A DNA stretch of 55,319 nt from assembly GCA_012033195.1 (NCBI GenBank), contig JAAUSQ010000003.1:1-55319 (forward strand), written 5' to 3'. The first letter of the stretch is position 1. Each line of letters starts with the position of its first letter. The translations under genes were made by a program, and so were the position numbers. This document shows positions 11,023-20,165 of this stretch, in pieces. The notes beneath the pieces are model-generated. The model was not told where the DNA came from. It saw only the letters and a program-made list of their open reading frames with translations, and did no database searches. Source of the stretch: Chloroflexaceae bacterium (GTDB lineage Bacteria > Chloroflexota > Chloroflexia > Chloroflexales > Chloroflexaceae).

Positions 11023-11057
11023 CCCCCACCTTCATTCATTGAAGGTGGGGGATTTTT
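11023..11057 (+). terminator. strong rho-independent terminator
   Basis: A perfect 11-bp stem (11023-11033 with 11041-11051) with a 7-nt loop is followed by five T. It ends the lipoprotein transcript and sits between convergent genes. Confidence 0.88.
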
Positions 11058-11080
11058 GATGTATACCAGCGTGAAATGTA

Positions 11081-12730
11081 TTACATCCGTACCAGCAGGC
11101 GGGCCAGATCGCGGCGGTATGTCTCGCCGCAAATGCGTTCCCAGCGCTGTGGCACTTCCGTAAAGAGCGTGGCAGATTCGGCGGTGCGGGTGGCGGCATA
11201 GGCTACAACATCAGGCTCAAGTTCGCCGGTACGCTCTTGCAGGCGCTCGATGTAGCCATGCGCTACGGCAATATCTTGCAGTGCGCCGAGATGTTCTTGC
11301 AGCGCTACCAGCGGCTTGAGGGTGCGGTCGGCCTGGTCGCCAAACAGCGGCGCAAACATTTCGAGCACATAGCGCAGGCGTTTGCCTTCAATCCGCGCCT
11401 CGTGCAGTGTAACGCTCTGCGGCTCCATCTCGGCACTGGTATCGATATGGGCTTCGTATGCACGCAGGGCTTCGTAGTTTTGCCAGATCAGGCTGCCCGC
11501 AATATCGCGTACCCGCACGTGCATCGCCCAGTCGTTGGGTGGGGCCGTCATAAACGCCGCAAAATCACGCTTAAAATCGGTGTAGCGCGTGCTATCAAAG
11601 TAGGTCATTGCATCACGGTAGGCGGCCTCGCGGTCGCTGCGGAGCGTGTCAATCAGGCTACTTAGGTCGATGGGAGCATCTTCGGGTTGCCCCTCCTGAT
11701 AGCGGAGCACGCGCCCCAGCAATACATCGGTGTCGCGCATCGGGGCCAGTGCCTGCGCCAGCAGGCGCAGTTCTTTGCGGAAGTAGCGCACGGCGCGCTC
11801 TGGTGCAACGGGGCGGATAATTTGCATGATGGCCCGCAGCCGACGGGTTGCAACCCGCATCTTGTGAACAGGTTCCGGGGTGTCGCCCGCCTGCACACCT
11901 TTTTCTTCAATCAGCAACTGCTGAAAGTAGGTACGCAGCAGTCGCCGCCCCAGGTCGGCCAGTCGATCCTGGGCGGTGAACGTAGGGCGGATGGCAGGCT
12001 TGCCCGCTGGCTCGACGGGTGCTAGATCAGGCGCAGCGGGAGTGTCAACTTCTTCGAGTGTGGCTCGGTCAGTGCTAGCTTCTACATCATCAAGGCGAAT
12101 AGTGTGCGGGGCAATAAAGGCGACTGTACCATTTTCGAATGCCATCGCAGCCACGGCATCGGGGGTGGGAGTATCGGCAATCAGTTCCAGCGAAGGGTTG
12201 AGTACCTTGCGCCACAGATCGGCCTTGCGGTTGGCCCGCTTGAGATCGTCGGCCATGTGGGGCACATCCAGATGCAGGATTGTCTGCTCGTCGGTGATAC
12301 GCAGCGCATTGATGCGGCTGGTCTGTGTTTCGGAGTAGTCAAGCCCATCGGCAATCCGCAGGATTGCGGCGAGCCGCAGGACCATCTGCCGATCTTTGCG
12401 GCCCAGCCGCAGAAAGGCCGGTTCGAGGTGGGCCCGCACTTTCTTGCGATGGAACATTACCAGACACGCAACAACAGCCCGTTCATCTTCATCGAGATCG
12501 GCCAGCGGTTCATCGAGCACAATATCGCGGCCTGCAATATGGTGTTGCTCTTCGTCAACGTGCATGCCCACGTTGTGCAGCAATGCGCCAACTTCGAGCA
12601 GGCGGCGGGCACGTTTGGACATAGCGTGCAGCGGACGCGACTCATCGAACAGTTTGAGCGCAAGGTCGGCGACGTGACGGGCATGCGCTCTGTCTACATC
12701 GTACTGGTCTAGTAATGTTGTAACGTTCAT
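11081..12730 (-). CDS. HD domain plus CHAD domain protein
   Basis: The protein has 549 residues. Residues 1-190 form an HD-type domain (HARHVADLALKLFDES, LLEVGALLHNVGMHVD, AILRIADGLDYS) like the C-terminal part of Ppx/GppA exopolyphosphatases. A linker rich in Ala/Pro/Glu follows. Residues from about 260 form a CHAD domain with the helix start VHKMRVATRRLRAIMQII and the later IEGKRLRYVLEMFAPLFG, whose conserved His/Arg/Lys residues bind polyphosphate in characterised members. The HD metal ligands are only partly conserved (LLHNVGMH in place of HDIG). It follows the CYTH gene by 73 bp on the same strand. A polyphosphate-linked role is inferred from this pairing. Confidence 0.85.
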   Translation of the reverse strand: MNVTTLLDQYDVDRAHARHVADLALKLFDESRPLHAMSKRARRLLEVGALLHNVGMHVDEEQHHIAGRDIVLDEPLADLDEDERAVVACLVMFHRKKVRAHLEPAFLRLGRKDRQMVLRLAAILRIADGLDYSETQTSRINALRITDEQTILHLDVPHMADDLKRANRKADLWRKVLNPSLELIADTPTPDAVAAMAFENGTVAFIAPHTIRLDDVEASTDRATLEEVDTPAAPDLAPVEPAGKPAIRPTFTAQDRLADLGRRLLRTYFQQLLIEEKGVQAGDTPEPVHKMRVATRRLRAIMQIIRPVAPERAVRYFRKELRLLAQALAPMRDTDVLLGRVLRYQEGQPEDAPIDLSSLIDTLRSDREAAYRDAMTYFDSTRYTDFKRDFAAFMTAPPNDWAMHVRVRDIAGSLIWQNYEALRAYEAHIDTSAEMEPQSVTLHEARIEGKRLRYVLEMFAPLFGDQADRTLKPLVALQEHLGALQDIAVAHGYIERLQERTGELEPDVVAYAATRTAESATLFTEVPQRWERICGETYRRDLARLLVRM

Positions 12731-12803
12731 CGATGTTCCTTTCTACCTTGTGGGTACACTACTCCTGATGAAAAATACAGTGGAGGGGAGCGGGTGGAAT
12801 ACC

Positions 12804-13421
12804 TTAAGCTTGCGATAACAGCGCCAACCCGCGAGCCAGTTTTGAGCGCTGTTCAGGGATAAGAGCGGTATACTGTTGCAGGGCTGCCGTGAGTGCGGCG
12901 ATGTCCTCGGGGGTGCCATCGGACAGCAGTTCAATCTCAACCTCGCGAAAGGTGGTACTCTGCCCACCTGCATCGATGGTTGCTTCATCCAGGCTTACTT
13001 CGGCAACAGCCCGATTATCGCGCAGGGCGAGGCGGCGCTGTCGCAGGGTGCGGATGGTCAGGCGTTCTTCGAGGTGCGCTTCGCCGAGCAGTTCGAACGC
13101 TTTCTCACGGGCCTCGCCCGCAGGCCAGGTAGCCGGGTGCGGGTCGGTGGCTTCTACTTCCCATTCGCCACGCTGAAAAACACCATCGCGGGCTTCTTCC
13201 TGCCCCTTGAGCGTGGCAATATGGCGGTCGCCCACCGTGCGGATACGAAGCCCGTAGCGCTGCTGCTCCAATGTGCGCTCAGCGGTATCGTAATAGGTAT
13301 TGCGCTGCTCTTCGCTGTCTTCCATCTGAAGTGTATAATGTTCAAGACGGGATAACCCCGCCAGTATCTCCAGATCGGCAGCGGTAGCAAGGCGGTATTT
13401 CGCTTCGATTTCTTGACCCAT
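12804..13421 (-). CDS. CYTH domain protein (triphosphate tunnel enzyme family)
   Basis: The protein has 205 residues. It starts with the signature EIEAKYRL (ExExK), followed by alternating charged strands (YYDTAERTLEQQRYGLRIRT, ATLKGQ, RGEWEVEA, LTIRTLRQRRLALR, AEVSLDEATID, FREVEIEL) that form the eight-stranded tunnel. CYTH enzymes hydrolyse tripolyphosphate, thiamine triphosphate or related substrates, or act as adenylate cyclases in a few cases. Pairing with CHAD points to inorganic polyphosphate. ATG at 13421 was preferred over an upstream TTG at 13433. An extended -10 (TGCTATAAT) lies at 13463-13468 on this strand. Confidence 0.85.
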   Translation of the reverse strand: MGQEIEAKYRLATAADLEILAGLSRLEHYTLQMEDSEEQRNTYYDTAERTLEQQRYGLRIRTVGDRHIATLKGQEEARDGVFQRGEWEVEATDPHPATWPAGEAREKAFELLGEAHLEERLTIRTLRQRRLALRDNRAVAEVSLDEATIDAGGQSTTFREVEIELLSDGTPEDIAALTAALQQYTALIPEQRSKLARGLALLSQA

Positions 13422-13575
13422 TGTAGCTACCAATATAGAATGCTGAGACTATATGAAATAGTATTATAGCACAGTTCTTATGGACTATGTACAGCGACTC
13501 CTGTTTTGATATACAATACAAGTCAGGCATTATCACGGGTTGATAGATGCAAAGCATACAGTCTACGTATTACGT

Positions 13576-14040
13576 ATGGTTACACTAGGCTACAGCACAG
13601 ACACAATCGTCTGTCTTTTGTTCCGGCTCGGCAGCGAAGAATTCGCCCTGCCTGGTACCGTCGTGCGCGAAGTATTGCGCTGGCGCGATCCGACCCCCGT
13701 ACCCAGTGCGCCCACCCTGCTACCCGGTATCATCACTCAGCGGGGGGGGGTGCTCACGGTGGTAGACCTGCGGCGCTTGCTGAGTTTTGCCGCGCCACCG
13801 CCTACCCGCCTGACACGCTATGTCGTGGTGTCGCACGATGGGCTTGAACTGGCGCTGATTGCCGATGCGGTGGTTGACTTGCTGGAACTCCCCGCCTCCA
13901 TCCTGGAAGTGCTGCCGCCGGCTTTTAATCCGCAGCGGGCACAACTGTTGCAGGCGATTGCCAATCGTGGGGGCCGACCGATTGCGCTGCTCGACCCAGC
14001 CGAGCTTGTAACGACGCTCCGCGCCGAGGCACAGGCATGA
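13576..14040 (+). CDS. cheW: CheW-like adaptor protein
   Basis: About 154 residues form a single CheW/SH3-like domain. The pattern is VCLLFRLGSEEFALPGTVVREVLRW, then LLPGIITQRGGVLTVVDLRRLLSF, then VVVSHDGLELALIADAVVDLLELP. CheW couples chemoreceptors to the CheA kinase in the membrane-associated array. It is the first gene of a long co-directional run and its stop overlaps the next start (ATGA). A TACAAT hexamer lies at 13512-13517. The start is not certain, as a TTG at 13540 is also in frame. Confidence 0.82.
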   Translation: MVTLGYSTDTIVCLLFRLGSEEFALPGTVVREVLRWRDPTPVPSAPTLLPGIITQRGGVLTVVDLRRLLSFAAPPPTRLTRYVVVSHDGLELALIADAVVDLLELPASILEVLPPAFNPQRAQLLQAIANRGGRPIALLDPAELVTTLRAEAQA

Positions 14041-14474
14041 ACCTATCGGCGCATATGCTGCTCTCGGTCGAAGTGGCAGGCGCAATGTATGTCGTGCAGC
14101 GTGAGCACATCGGGGCCATGCGGGGCATTTTTCGGCCCGCCGATCTGGAATACCCCGACGAGCATGGTCGTCCGATGCTTACCCGGCGGCTCGCCGACCT
14201 GTTCGCCCTGACGGACAGCGCCGCGCCGCCACCCACGCGCCAGCACGCCCTGATTGTCCCCACCCGCCGCCGCAGCGTGGCGCTGCTGGTTGATCGTGTC
14301 GATGAGCTTGACTTGAGCGGCGCACTGATTAACAACATTCAACCGCTCCCCGATGTGCTGGCCCGCCGACTGGGGCGGCCCTGGTTCAGTGGGGTGCTGG
14401 TCTGGGAAGAGTGGTGTCAGCTTGTGCTCGACCTGCGGCGCATCGCGCAGGATGTGCTGAAGCTTCCAGCATAG
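14037..14474 (+). CDS. second CheW-like protein
   Basis: The protein has 145 residues. It is a diverged CheW-type domain (LLSVEVAGAMYVVQREHIGAM, LTRRLADLFAL, HALIVPTRRRSVALLVDRVDEL). It overlaps the preceding cheW by 4 bp, so translation is coupled. The similarity is weaker than that of its neighbour, and it could act as a pathway-specific coupling protein instead of a true receptor adaptor. Two adjacent CheW-type genes suggest that the array has two coupling positions filled by different paralogues. Confidence 0.68.
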   Translation: MNLSAHMLLSVEVAGAMYVVQREHIGAMRGIFRPADLEYPDEHGRPMLTRRLADLFALTDSAAPPPTRQHALIVPTRRRSVALLVDRVDELDLSGALINNIQPLPDVLARRLGRPWFSGVLVWEEWCQLVLDLRRIAQDVLKLPA

Positions 14475-14586
14475 TCGTTGTATTTGGTGCGGCACTGTGA
14501 TCGTCCAATCAGGCTGGCTGAAAGTCAGCGGCAAGCGTACAGGGTCGTCCTGTGGTTCAAGCGTTCAGCAGCAAGAAGTGTGCACT

Positions 14587-16077
14587 ATGTTTGATCGAAT
14601 GTCTATGACTTCCTCAGTGCTCGATATTCTGGATCCATCGGAGAATGGCAGTAATAGCGATACCTTGATACGCTATATTCTGATTGGTACCATCACGGCG
14701 GGGGTTGCCATTCTGCTTGCGCTGGTGATGGGATTGTTGATCACGAATGTGTTTTCTCGCGATATGGCATTGCCATTTATGGTGATGGCAATCGCAGCCA
14801 TCAGTATATCGCTGCTGGCGTTCCAGTTTCTGCGGCGCAACAATCTAATTGCAGCGATGCGAATTTACTCGTATAGCATGGTGTTTATTCTTACGATTGC
14901 CGCACTGTACTATGGCGGCGCTGGTAGCCCGCTGCTGGTGGCGTACCTTGCGCCGATTTCGATTATGGGCCTGCTGGCGACCGATATGGACAACGGGGCG
15001 ATCAGCATCTGGGCGGCAGTCTGCTTTTTTGCACTGCTGGTGCTCCAGCCAACGGGCCTGCGCCCGATCAGTGGCGAGGTCGTCTTTGTCATGCTGGTAG
15101 TACTGGGCATAACAATCGGGTTGCTGGCCTCGATCACCGCATCGGTGCGCCGCAGCCTCAAGGCTGCGCTCGAAGAGTCGCACGCCCGCGCCGAGAAGAT
15201 TATGGCCGATACCGAGCGGATGATTGAAAAGGGCGTGCAGCAGATGGAACTGGGCAGCGAGCTATCGGCGGCGGCTTCGGAGTTGCAAGCCACCTCGCAG
15301 CAGCAGGCCAGCGGTGCCGCAGAACAGGCTAGCGCCGTGTCACAGGTCAGTACCACGGTGGAGGAGCTTGGTGCAACGGCCCGCCAGATTGCCCAGACTG
15401 CCGAGCACGTGGCGCAGGCGGCGCAGCAGACGCTTGAGCACCTGAGCAGCGGGCAGACCGCCGTAGACGAAACAATCCAGTCAATGGAGCGTATCCGGGT
15501 GCGGATGCAGGATATTTCGGTGCGGGTGCTGGGCCTCGGCGAACGGTCGCAGCAGATCGGCGAGATTATCGACCTGATTGACGATATCTCTGATGAAACG
15601 CACCTGCTCGCGCTCAATGCCGCTATCGAAGCGGCGGGTGCCGGCGAACACGGGCGGCGCTTTAGCGTGGTGGCGGCAGAAGTAAAGAACCTTGCCAACC
15701 GCACCTTGCAGGCCGCCAAAGAGGTGAAAGACGTGATTGCCGAGATACGGCAGGCCACCAACTCGGCGGTATTGGCGGCGGAAGAGGGCGGCAAAGAAGT
15801 GGCTATCGGTTCGGAACTGACCTACCGCGCTGGTCAGGTGATGGATACCATTTTGATGATGGCCGAGCGCACCGCCCAGAGTGCGGCAGAAATTGGCATG
15901 GCGACGGCACAGCAGCAAAGTGCCAGTGAGCAAGTGGTAGAGGCGATGCGCGAAATTGCGGAAGTGGCCCGCCAGACGGCCAGCGGTGCCCGCCAGATGG
16001 CTGAGTCATCGGCGATGCTGGCCGCAATTGCCGACCGCCTGCTGGGGGTAGCGCAGGGGCAGCAGTACGAACATTAG
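14587..16077 (+). CDS. methyl-accepting chemotaxis protein with a polytopic membrane sensor
   Basis: About 496 residues. The N-terminal 200 residues contain about six membrane helices and no large extracellular loop, so the signal is probably sensed in or at the membrane. A long coiled coil follows, with the kinase-control tip motif ETHLLALNAAIEAAGAGEHG and RRFSVVAAEVKNLANRT. ATG 14587 was chosen because the 30 codons before it do not look like protein. It lies between the CheW genes and cheA. No HAMP domain was evident. The receptor could respond to membrane state, energy status or redox, but this is inference. Confidence 0.88.
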   Translation: MFDRMSMTSSVLDILDPSENGSNSDTLIRYILIGTITAGVAILLALVMGLLITNVFSRDMALPFMVMAIAAISISLLAFQFLRRNNLIAAMRIYSYSMVFILTIAALYYGGAGSPLLVAYLAPISIMGLLATDMDNGAISIWAAVCFFALLVLQPTGLRPISGEVVFVMLVVLGITIGLLASITASVRRSLKAALEESHARAEKIMADTERMIEKGVQQMELGSELSAAASELQATSQQQASGAAEQASAVSQVSTTVEELGATARQIAQTAEHVAQAAQQTLEHLSSGQTAVDETIQSMERIRVRMQDISVRVLGLGERSQQIGEIIDLIDDISDETHLLALNAAIEAAGAGEHGRRFSVVAAEVKNLANRTLQAAKEVKDVIAEIRQATNSAVLAAEEGGKEVAIGSELTYRAGQVMDTILMMAERTAQSAAEIGMATAQQQSASEQVVEAMREIAEVARQTASGARQMAESSAMLAAIADRLLGVAQGQQYEH

Positions 16078-16136
16078 ACCGTCGGTGGTTCTCGCCTGAG
16101 GCTGCGGCCTCGTTGGATGCATGCAGTACATGGGCT

Positions 16137-18464
16137 ATGGATCTGTCTGTTTTCTACAACCAGTTTCGCGAGGAAACAACCGAGAATCTGCGGATCTTCG
16201 GCTCTGATCTGCTTGAACTGGAACGGGTTACCGATCCGGCTGCGCCCGAAGCCCGCGAGCGGCTGAACCAGATGTTTCGTGCCATCCATACCGTCAAAGG
16301 CTCGTCGCGTATGCTGGGCTTCGGACAGATCGGGCAGTTGGCCCACACGATGGAAAGCCTGCTTGGGAATCTGCGCGACGGCAAACAGGTGCTCACCCGT
16401 GAACTGACCGATGCGCTGCTGCGGAGTAGCGATGCCCTGCTGACGATGACCAACGATGCGGTTGAAGGGCGCACCACCGCAGTTTGATATTCAGCCTTTG
16501 CTGGCGGCCTTCGGTGAGGTGCAGAGGAGCACGCCTGCCCCGCCTGCGGCTCCACCGCTGCGCCGGGTGCGTGTGCCGAAGGCTCCACTGGGCAAGACCC
16601 CCCCCCGCCACCTGTTGTATCTCGCCCCACCTGGAGCCTGCCCCTGCTGTTGTCGGCCCTGCCACGCCAGCGACACAGGCCCCCCCCCCACGCCTGCTGC
16701 TGCGCCGGTTGCACGCGGACGCAGTGCGGCTATAGCAACTATCCGGGTACGCACCGACCGCCTCGATCAGCTTATCAACCTGACGGGTGAACTGGTGATC
16801 GGTGAGCAGGCACTGACTGCACACGATATGGCATTGCGCGAAATGATTGCCCTGCAACAGCAGCAGATGCGCGGCTTGCTGGCGCTCGAAGGTGATATCC
16901 ATCAGCTCACCATACCCCAGGCGCGGCGCGAGTTGTTAGCACAACAGGTCAACAGCCTGCTAAATGTGAGCGAACGCATGTACCGCCAGTTGCGCGAAGA
17001 GTACGAGCAGTTTCAGCGCTATGCCAACCATCAGCATACCCTGCTGGGTGATCTCGAAGAAGAAGTGATTAACACCCGGCTGCTCCCGATTTCAAACCTG
17101 TTTGCAACCCTGCCGCGTGCCGTGCGCGAACTGTCGCACGAGACCGGCAAAGAAATCAATCTGGTCATCCACGGTGAAGAAACCGAGCTTGACCGCAAGT
17201 TGCTCGAAGCACTGAGCGACCCGCTGCTCCATATTGTTCGCAATGCGATTGATCACGGCATCGAGCCGCCCGATCTGCGCACCGAGCGGGGCAAGCCGCT
17301 TAAAGGGTTGATCGAGGTACGCGCCGAGGCAACCAGCGGCAAAGTGCGTATTACGGTGCGCGACGATGGGCGCGGTATCGACCGCAGCGGATGCGGCACG
17401 TTGCGGTGCAGCGCGGGTTGGTCAACGCAGAGCACGCGGCCCGCCTGACCGACCGGGAAGCGCTGGATCTGATTTTCCTGCCCGGCTTTACGACTGCCAC
17501 CCTGATCACCGATATATCGGGGCGCGGCGTGGGGATGGATGTTGTACGCACCAATATCAGCGAGTTGAGCGGGCAGGTGTTGCTAGAATCGCAACTGGGC
17601 GAGGGTACCACCATTACGCTGCTGCTGCCGATGACGCTGGTGACAACGCGGGTTGTGCTGGTGCAGGTGGGCACGCAGATGTTTGGCTTGCCCGCCGCCG
17701 GGTGCCAGGGCATTGTCTGGGTGTATCAGAGCGATATCTACCCCATTGAGGGCCAGTCAACGATGTATTATGATGGGCGTACGGTGCCGGTGGTCACGCT
17801 GGCAGATTTGCTGGTGATCGAAGCCCGCCCGCTCTTTGCGTTGGATGAGCGTATGCCTGCCGTGTTGCTTGGCGATGGGCAGCGCCTGGTGGCAATGCTG
17901 GTGGAGCGTATTATCGATGAACGTGAGGCCGTGATTAAGCCGGTTGGCCCGCTGATCGAACGGCAGCGCGTCTACAGTGGTGCTATTCAGCTTGGCGATG
18001 GGCGGGTGGTGTTGCTGCTCAATCCGATGGTGCTGTTGCAGGCGGCCAGCGGCATCTGGGGCACACCCGCCGAAGCCCCAACCGAGATAGAAAATCAGTA
18101 TCATCTGCTGATTGCCGATGACTCGTTTACTACCCGCGAACTGGTTCGGAGCATCCTGCAATCGGCAGGGTATCAGGTGACGGCTGCCGTCGATGGGCGT
18201 GACGCGCTTGACAAACTGCGTACTCATCCCTACGATCTGGTAGTAAGTGATGTGGAGATGCCACGCCTGGATGGATTTCAGCTCACCGCCAGCATCCGCC
18301 AGGAGTTGGGTCTGAAGGAACTTCCTGTTATCATTGTAACAAGTCTGGCCTCCGACGAACACAAACGCCGTGGAATGGAGGTTGGAGCGCAGGCATATAT
18401 CGTAAAAAGCCAGTTCAACCAGGATAATCTGTTGCGCACTATCGAGCAGTTGCTCGGTCGCTAG
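16137..18464 (+). CDS. cheA: hybrid chemotaxis histidine kinase CheA with C-terminal receiver (several frameshifts)
   Basis: Reassembled, the gene encodes about 775 residues. The order is an HPt domain (His51 in AIHTVKGSSRMLGF), a Pro/Ala-rich linker, dimerisation helices, an ATPase domain (HIVRNAIDHGIE, VRDDGRGID, ISGRGVGMDVV), a CheW-like regulatory domain, and a receiver domain (LLIADDSFTTRELVRS, DLVVSDVEMPRLDGFQL). Breaks occur near 16467 (one extra G) and near 17382 (one missing C). The linker probably shifts again at the C9 run 16598-16606 and the C10 run 16680-16689. CheA autophosphorylates in response to receptors and passes phosphate to CheY, CheB and its own receiver. The receiver probably acts as a phosphate sink or an output. 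Confidence 0.92.
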
Positions 18465-18539
18465 CCGTGTGTGCAGCGATGCTGGCCTGTGGATACAAAC
18501 TGGTGAGCAGCACTCTGCATAGTCGATAGAGGTTGTGGA

Positions 18540-18902
18540 ATGGCAGAAAAAATTCTGGTTGTGGACGATAGTCGTCTGGTGACTGATATTGTCAAGATGC
18601 GGCTGGAGATGCACGGTTATACTGTGCGATTGGCCCACAGCGGCGAAGAGGCCCTGGAACGGATTGCTGATGAAGTGCCCGATTTAATGGTGTTGGATGT
18701 GCAGATGCCGGGGATGGATGGCTACGAGGTATGCCGCCGCCTGCGCGAAAACCCGGCACTGGATGACCTGCGGATTATTATGCTGACATCGAGCGAAGAT
18801 AAACAGGCTGCGTTCGAGGCAGGGGTGGATGATTATTTAAACAAGGACGTTGATCTGCTCAACCTGCCCAATCGCGTCAAGCTGGTGCTCGAAATGACAT
18901 AG
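18540..18902 (+). CDS. cheY: CheY-like single-domain response regulator
   Basis: The protein has 120 residues and is a receiver domain only. It has the acidic pair Asp9/Asp10, phospho-acceptor Asp53 in VLDVQMPGMDG, Thr83 in IIMLTSSE and Lys102 in YLNKDVD. It is preceded by GAGG at a good distance. It lies between cheA and cheB in the same direction and is the expected diffusible output of the array. With no flagellar motor in this lineage, the target is probably the type IV pilus or gliding machinery, or the downstream partner-switching proteins. Confidence 0.88.
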   Translation: MAEKILVVDDSRLVTDIVKMRLEMHGYTVRLAHSGEEALERIADEVPDLMVLDVQMPGMDGYEVCRRLRENPALDDLRIIMLTSSEDKQAAFEAGVDDYLNKDVDLLNLPNRVKLVLEMT

Positions 18903-18918
18903 AGGTACATGCTCCCCA

Positions 18919-20142
18919 ATGACACACTATGAAAAGGAACCATCTTCTGGGGGGCTGGAAGTAGGGCGAGGCGGGCCGATACGGGTTTTAGTTGTGGATG
19001 ACTCGCATGTGATGCGGCACGTCCTCCGCCTGATCCTCGAAAGCGATACCGGCATTCGCGTGGTTGGTGAGGCCCGCAACGGACAAGAAGCACTTGAACA
19101 GGCACGGCTGTTGCAGCCCAATGTTATTACCATGGACGTGCGTATGCCCGTCCTCGATGGGTTGGCAACGACCGAACAACTGATGGCCTTTCAGCCGACC
19201 CCTATTCTGGCGGTTACTGGCTCGCTGGCAAGCGCCGAGGTGGATATTGCGTTTCGGATGCTGGCAGCGGGGGCGCTGGATGTGGTGGAGACGCCCGAAC
19301 TGCACAATCAGGGGGCGCTCGATAGCTACCGGCTGATGCTGATACGGCGGGTCAAGTTGCTGGCTGGTATGCGGGTGGTTACGCATCTGCGCGGGCGACG
19401 GTCGGCGCGGCGCTCTGCCGACGAACCCGCAAGCCCCCAACCCGAAACAGTGGCGCGGCGGTTGCTGCCCGCTCCTGCCGAGCCTGTAACACACTGGAGC
19501 GAACGGGTTGGCGGCAGGAGTCAGCTTGAGCAGGCCCGCACGCCACAACGCCCCACCCGGGAAAGGCAGGTGCCCTTCCCGGTAGTGGTGATCGGCTCTT
19601 CGGCAGGGGGGCCGCGTGCCGTGCAGCATATTCTGAATGTGCTGCCTGCTGCGCTGCCTGCCGCAATTGTCATCGCACAGCATATCGCCGAGGGCTTCAG
19701 TGCTGGCTTTGCCGACTGGTTGAATGGTAACAGTGCCTTACAGGTGCAGGTAGCGCAGGAGCAGACAGTGCTCAAGCCGGGGGTGGTGGTGCTGGCCGAC
19801 GATGGCTGTGATATGGTGGTGAGCCAGGACTATTCGGTGATGTTGCGGCGCGTTAGCGGTGTATCGCAACGCCCGCGTCCATCGGTCGATCTGCTAATGG
19901 AGTCGGCTGCTGAGGTGTTCGGGCGACATACGATTGGTGTGTTACTTTCGGGAATGGGCCGCGACGGGGCAGTGGGGCTGCAACGTATCCGGCAGCAAGG
20001 CGGCTACACGCTGGCGCAGAACGAGGCCACCTGCCCAATTTATGGCATGCCACGTGCGGCGATTGAACTAGGGGTGGTTGATGCTATCCTGACCCCTGAC
20101 GCGATTGCTCAGGCTATTCGGGAGCGGTTGGGGATATACTGA
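18919..20142 (+). CDS. cheB: protein-glutamate methylesterase CheB
   Basis: The protein has 407 residues. The N-terminal receiver has phospho-acceptor Asp73 in VITMDVRMPVLDG, then comes an Arg/Pro-rich linker of about 80 residues. The C-terminal methylesterase has the nucleophile region VVIGSSAGGPRAV, the histidine in IAQHIAEGFSAGF and the aspartate in LLSGMGRDGAVG. CheB removes methyl groups from receptor glutamates and gives adaptation together with CheR. It starts 16 bp after cheY. Confidence 0.93.
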   Translation: MTHYEKEPSSGGLEVGRGGPIRVLVVDDSHVMRHVLRLILESDTGIRVVGEARNGQEALEQARLLQPNVITMDVRMPVLDGLATTEQLMAFQPTPILAVTGSLASAEVDIAFRMLAAGALDVVETPELHNQGALDSYRLMLIRRVKLLAGMRVVTHLRGRRSARRSADEPASPQPETVARRLLPAPAEPVTHWSERVGGRSQLEQARTPQRPTRERQVPFPVVVIGSSAGGPRAVQHILNVLPAALPAAIVIAQHIAEGFSAGFADWLNGNSALQVQVAQEQTVLKPGVVVLADDGCDMVVSQDYSVMLRRVSGVSQRPRPSVDLLMESAAEVFGRHTIGVLLSGMGRDGAVGLQRIRQQGGYTLAQNEATCPIYGMPRAAIELGVVDAILTPDAIAQAIRERLGIY

Positions 20143-20165
20143 GCGACGCACCACGCGGCGCACAC

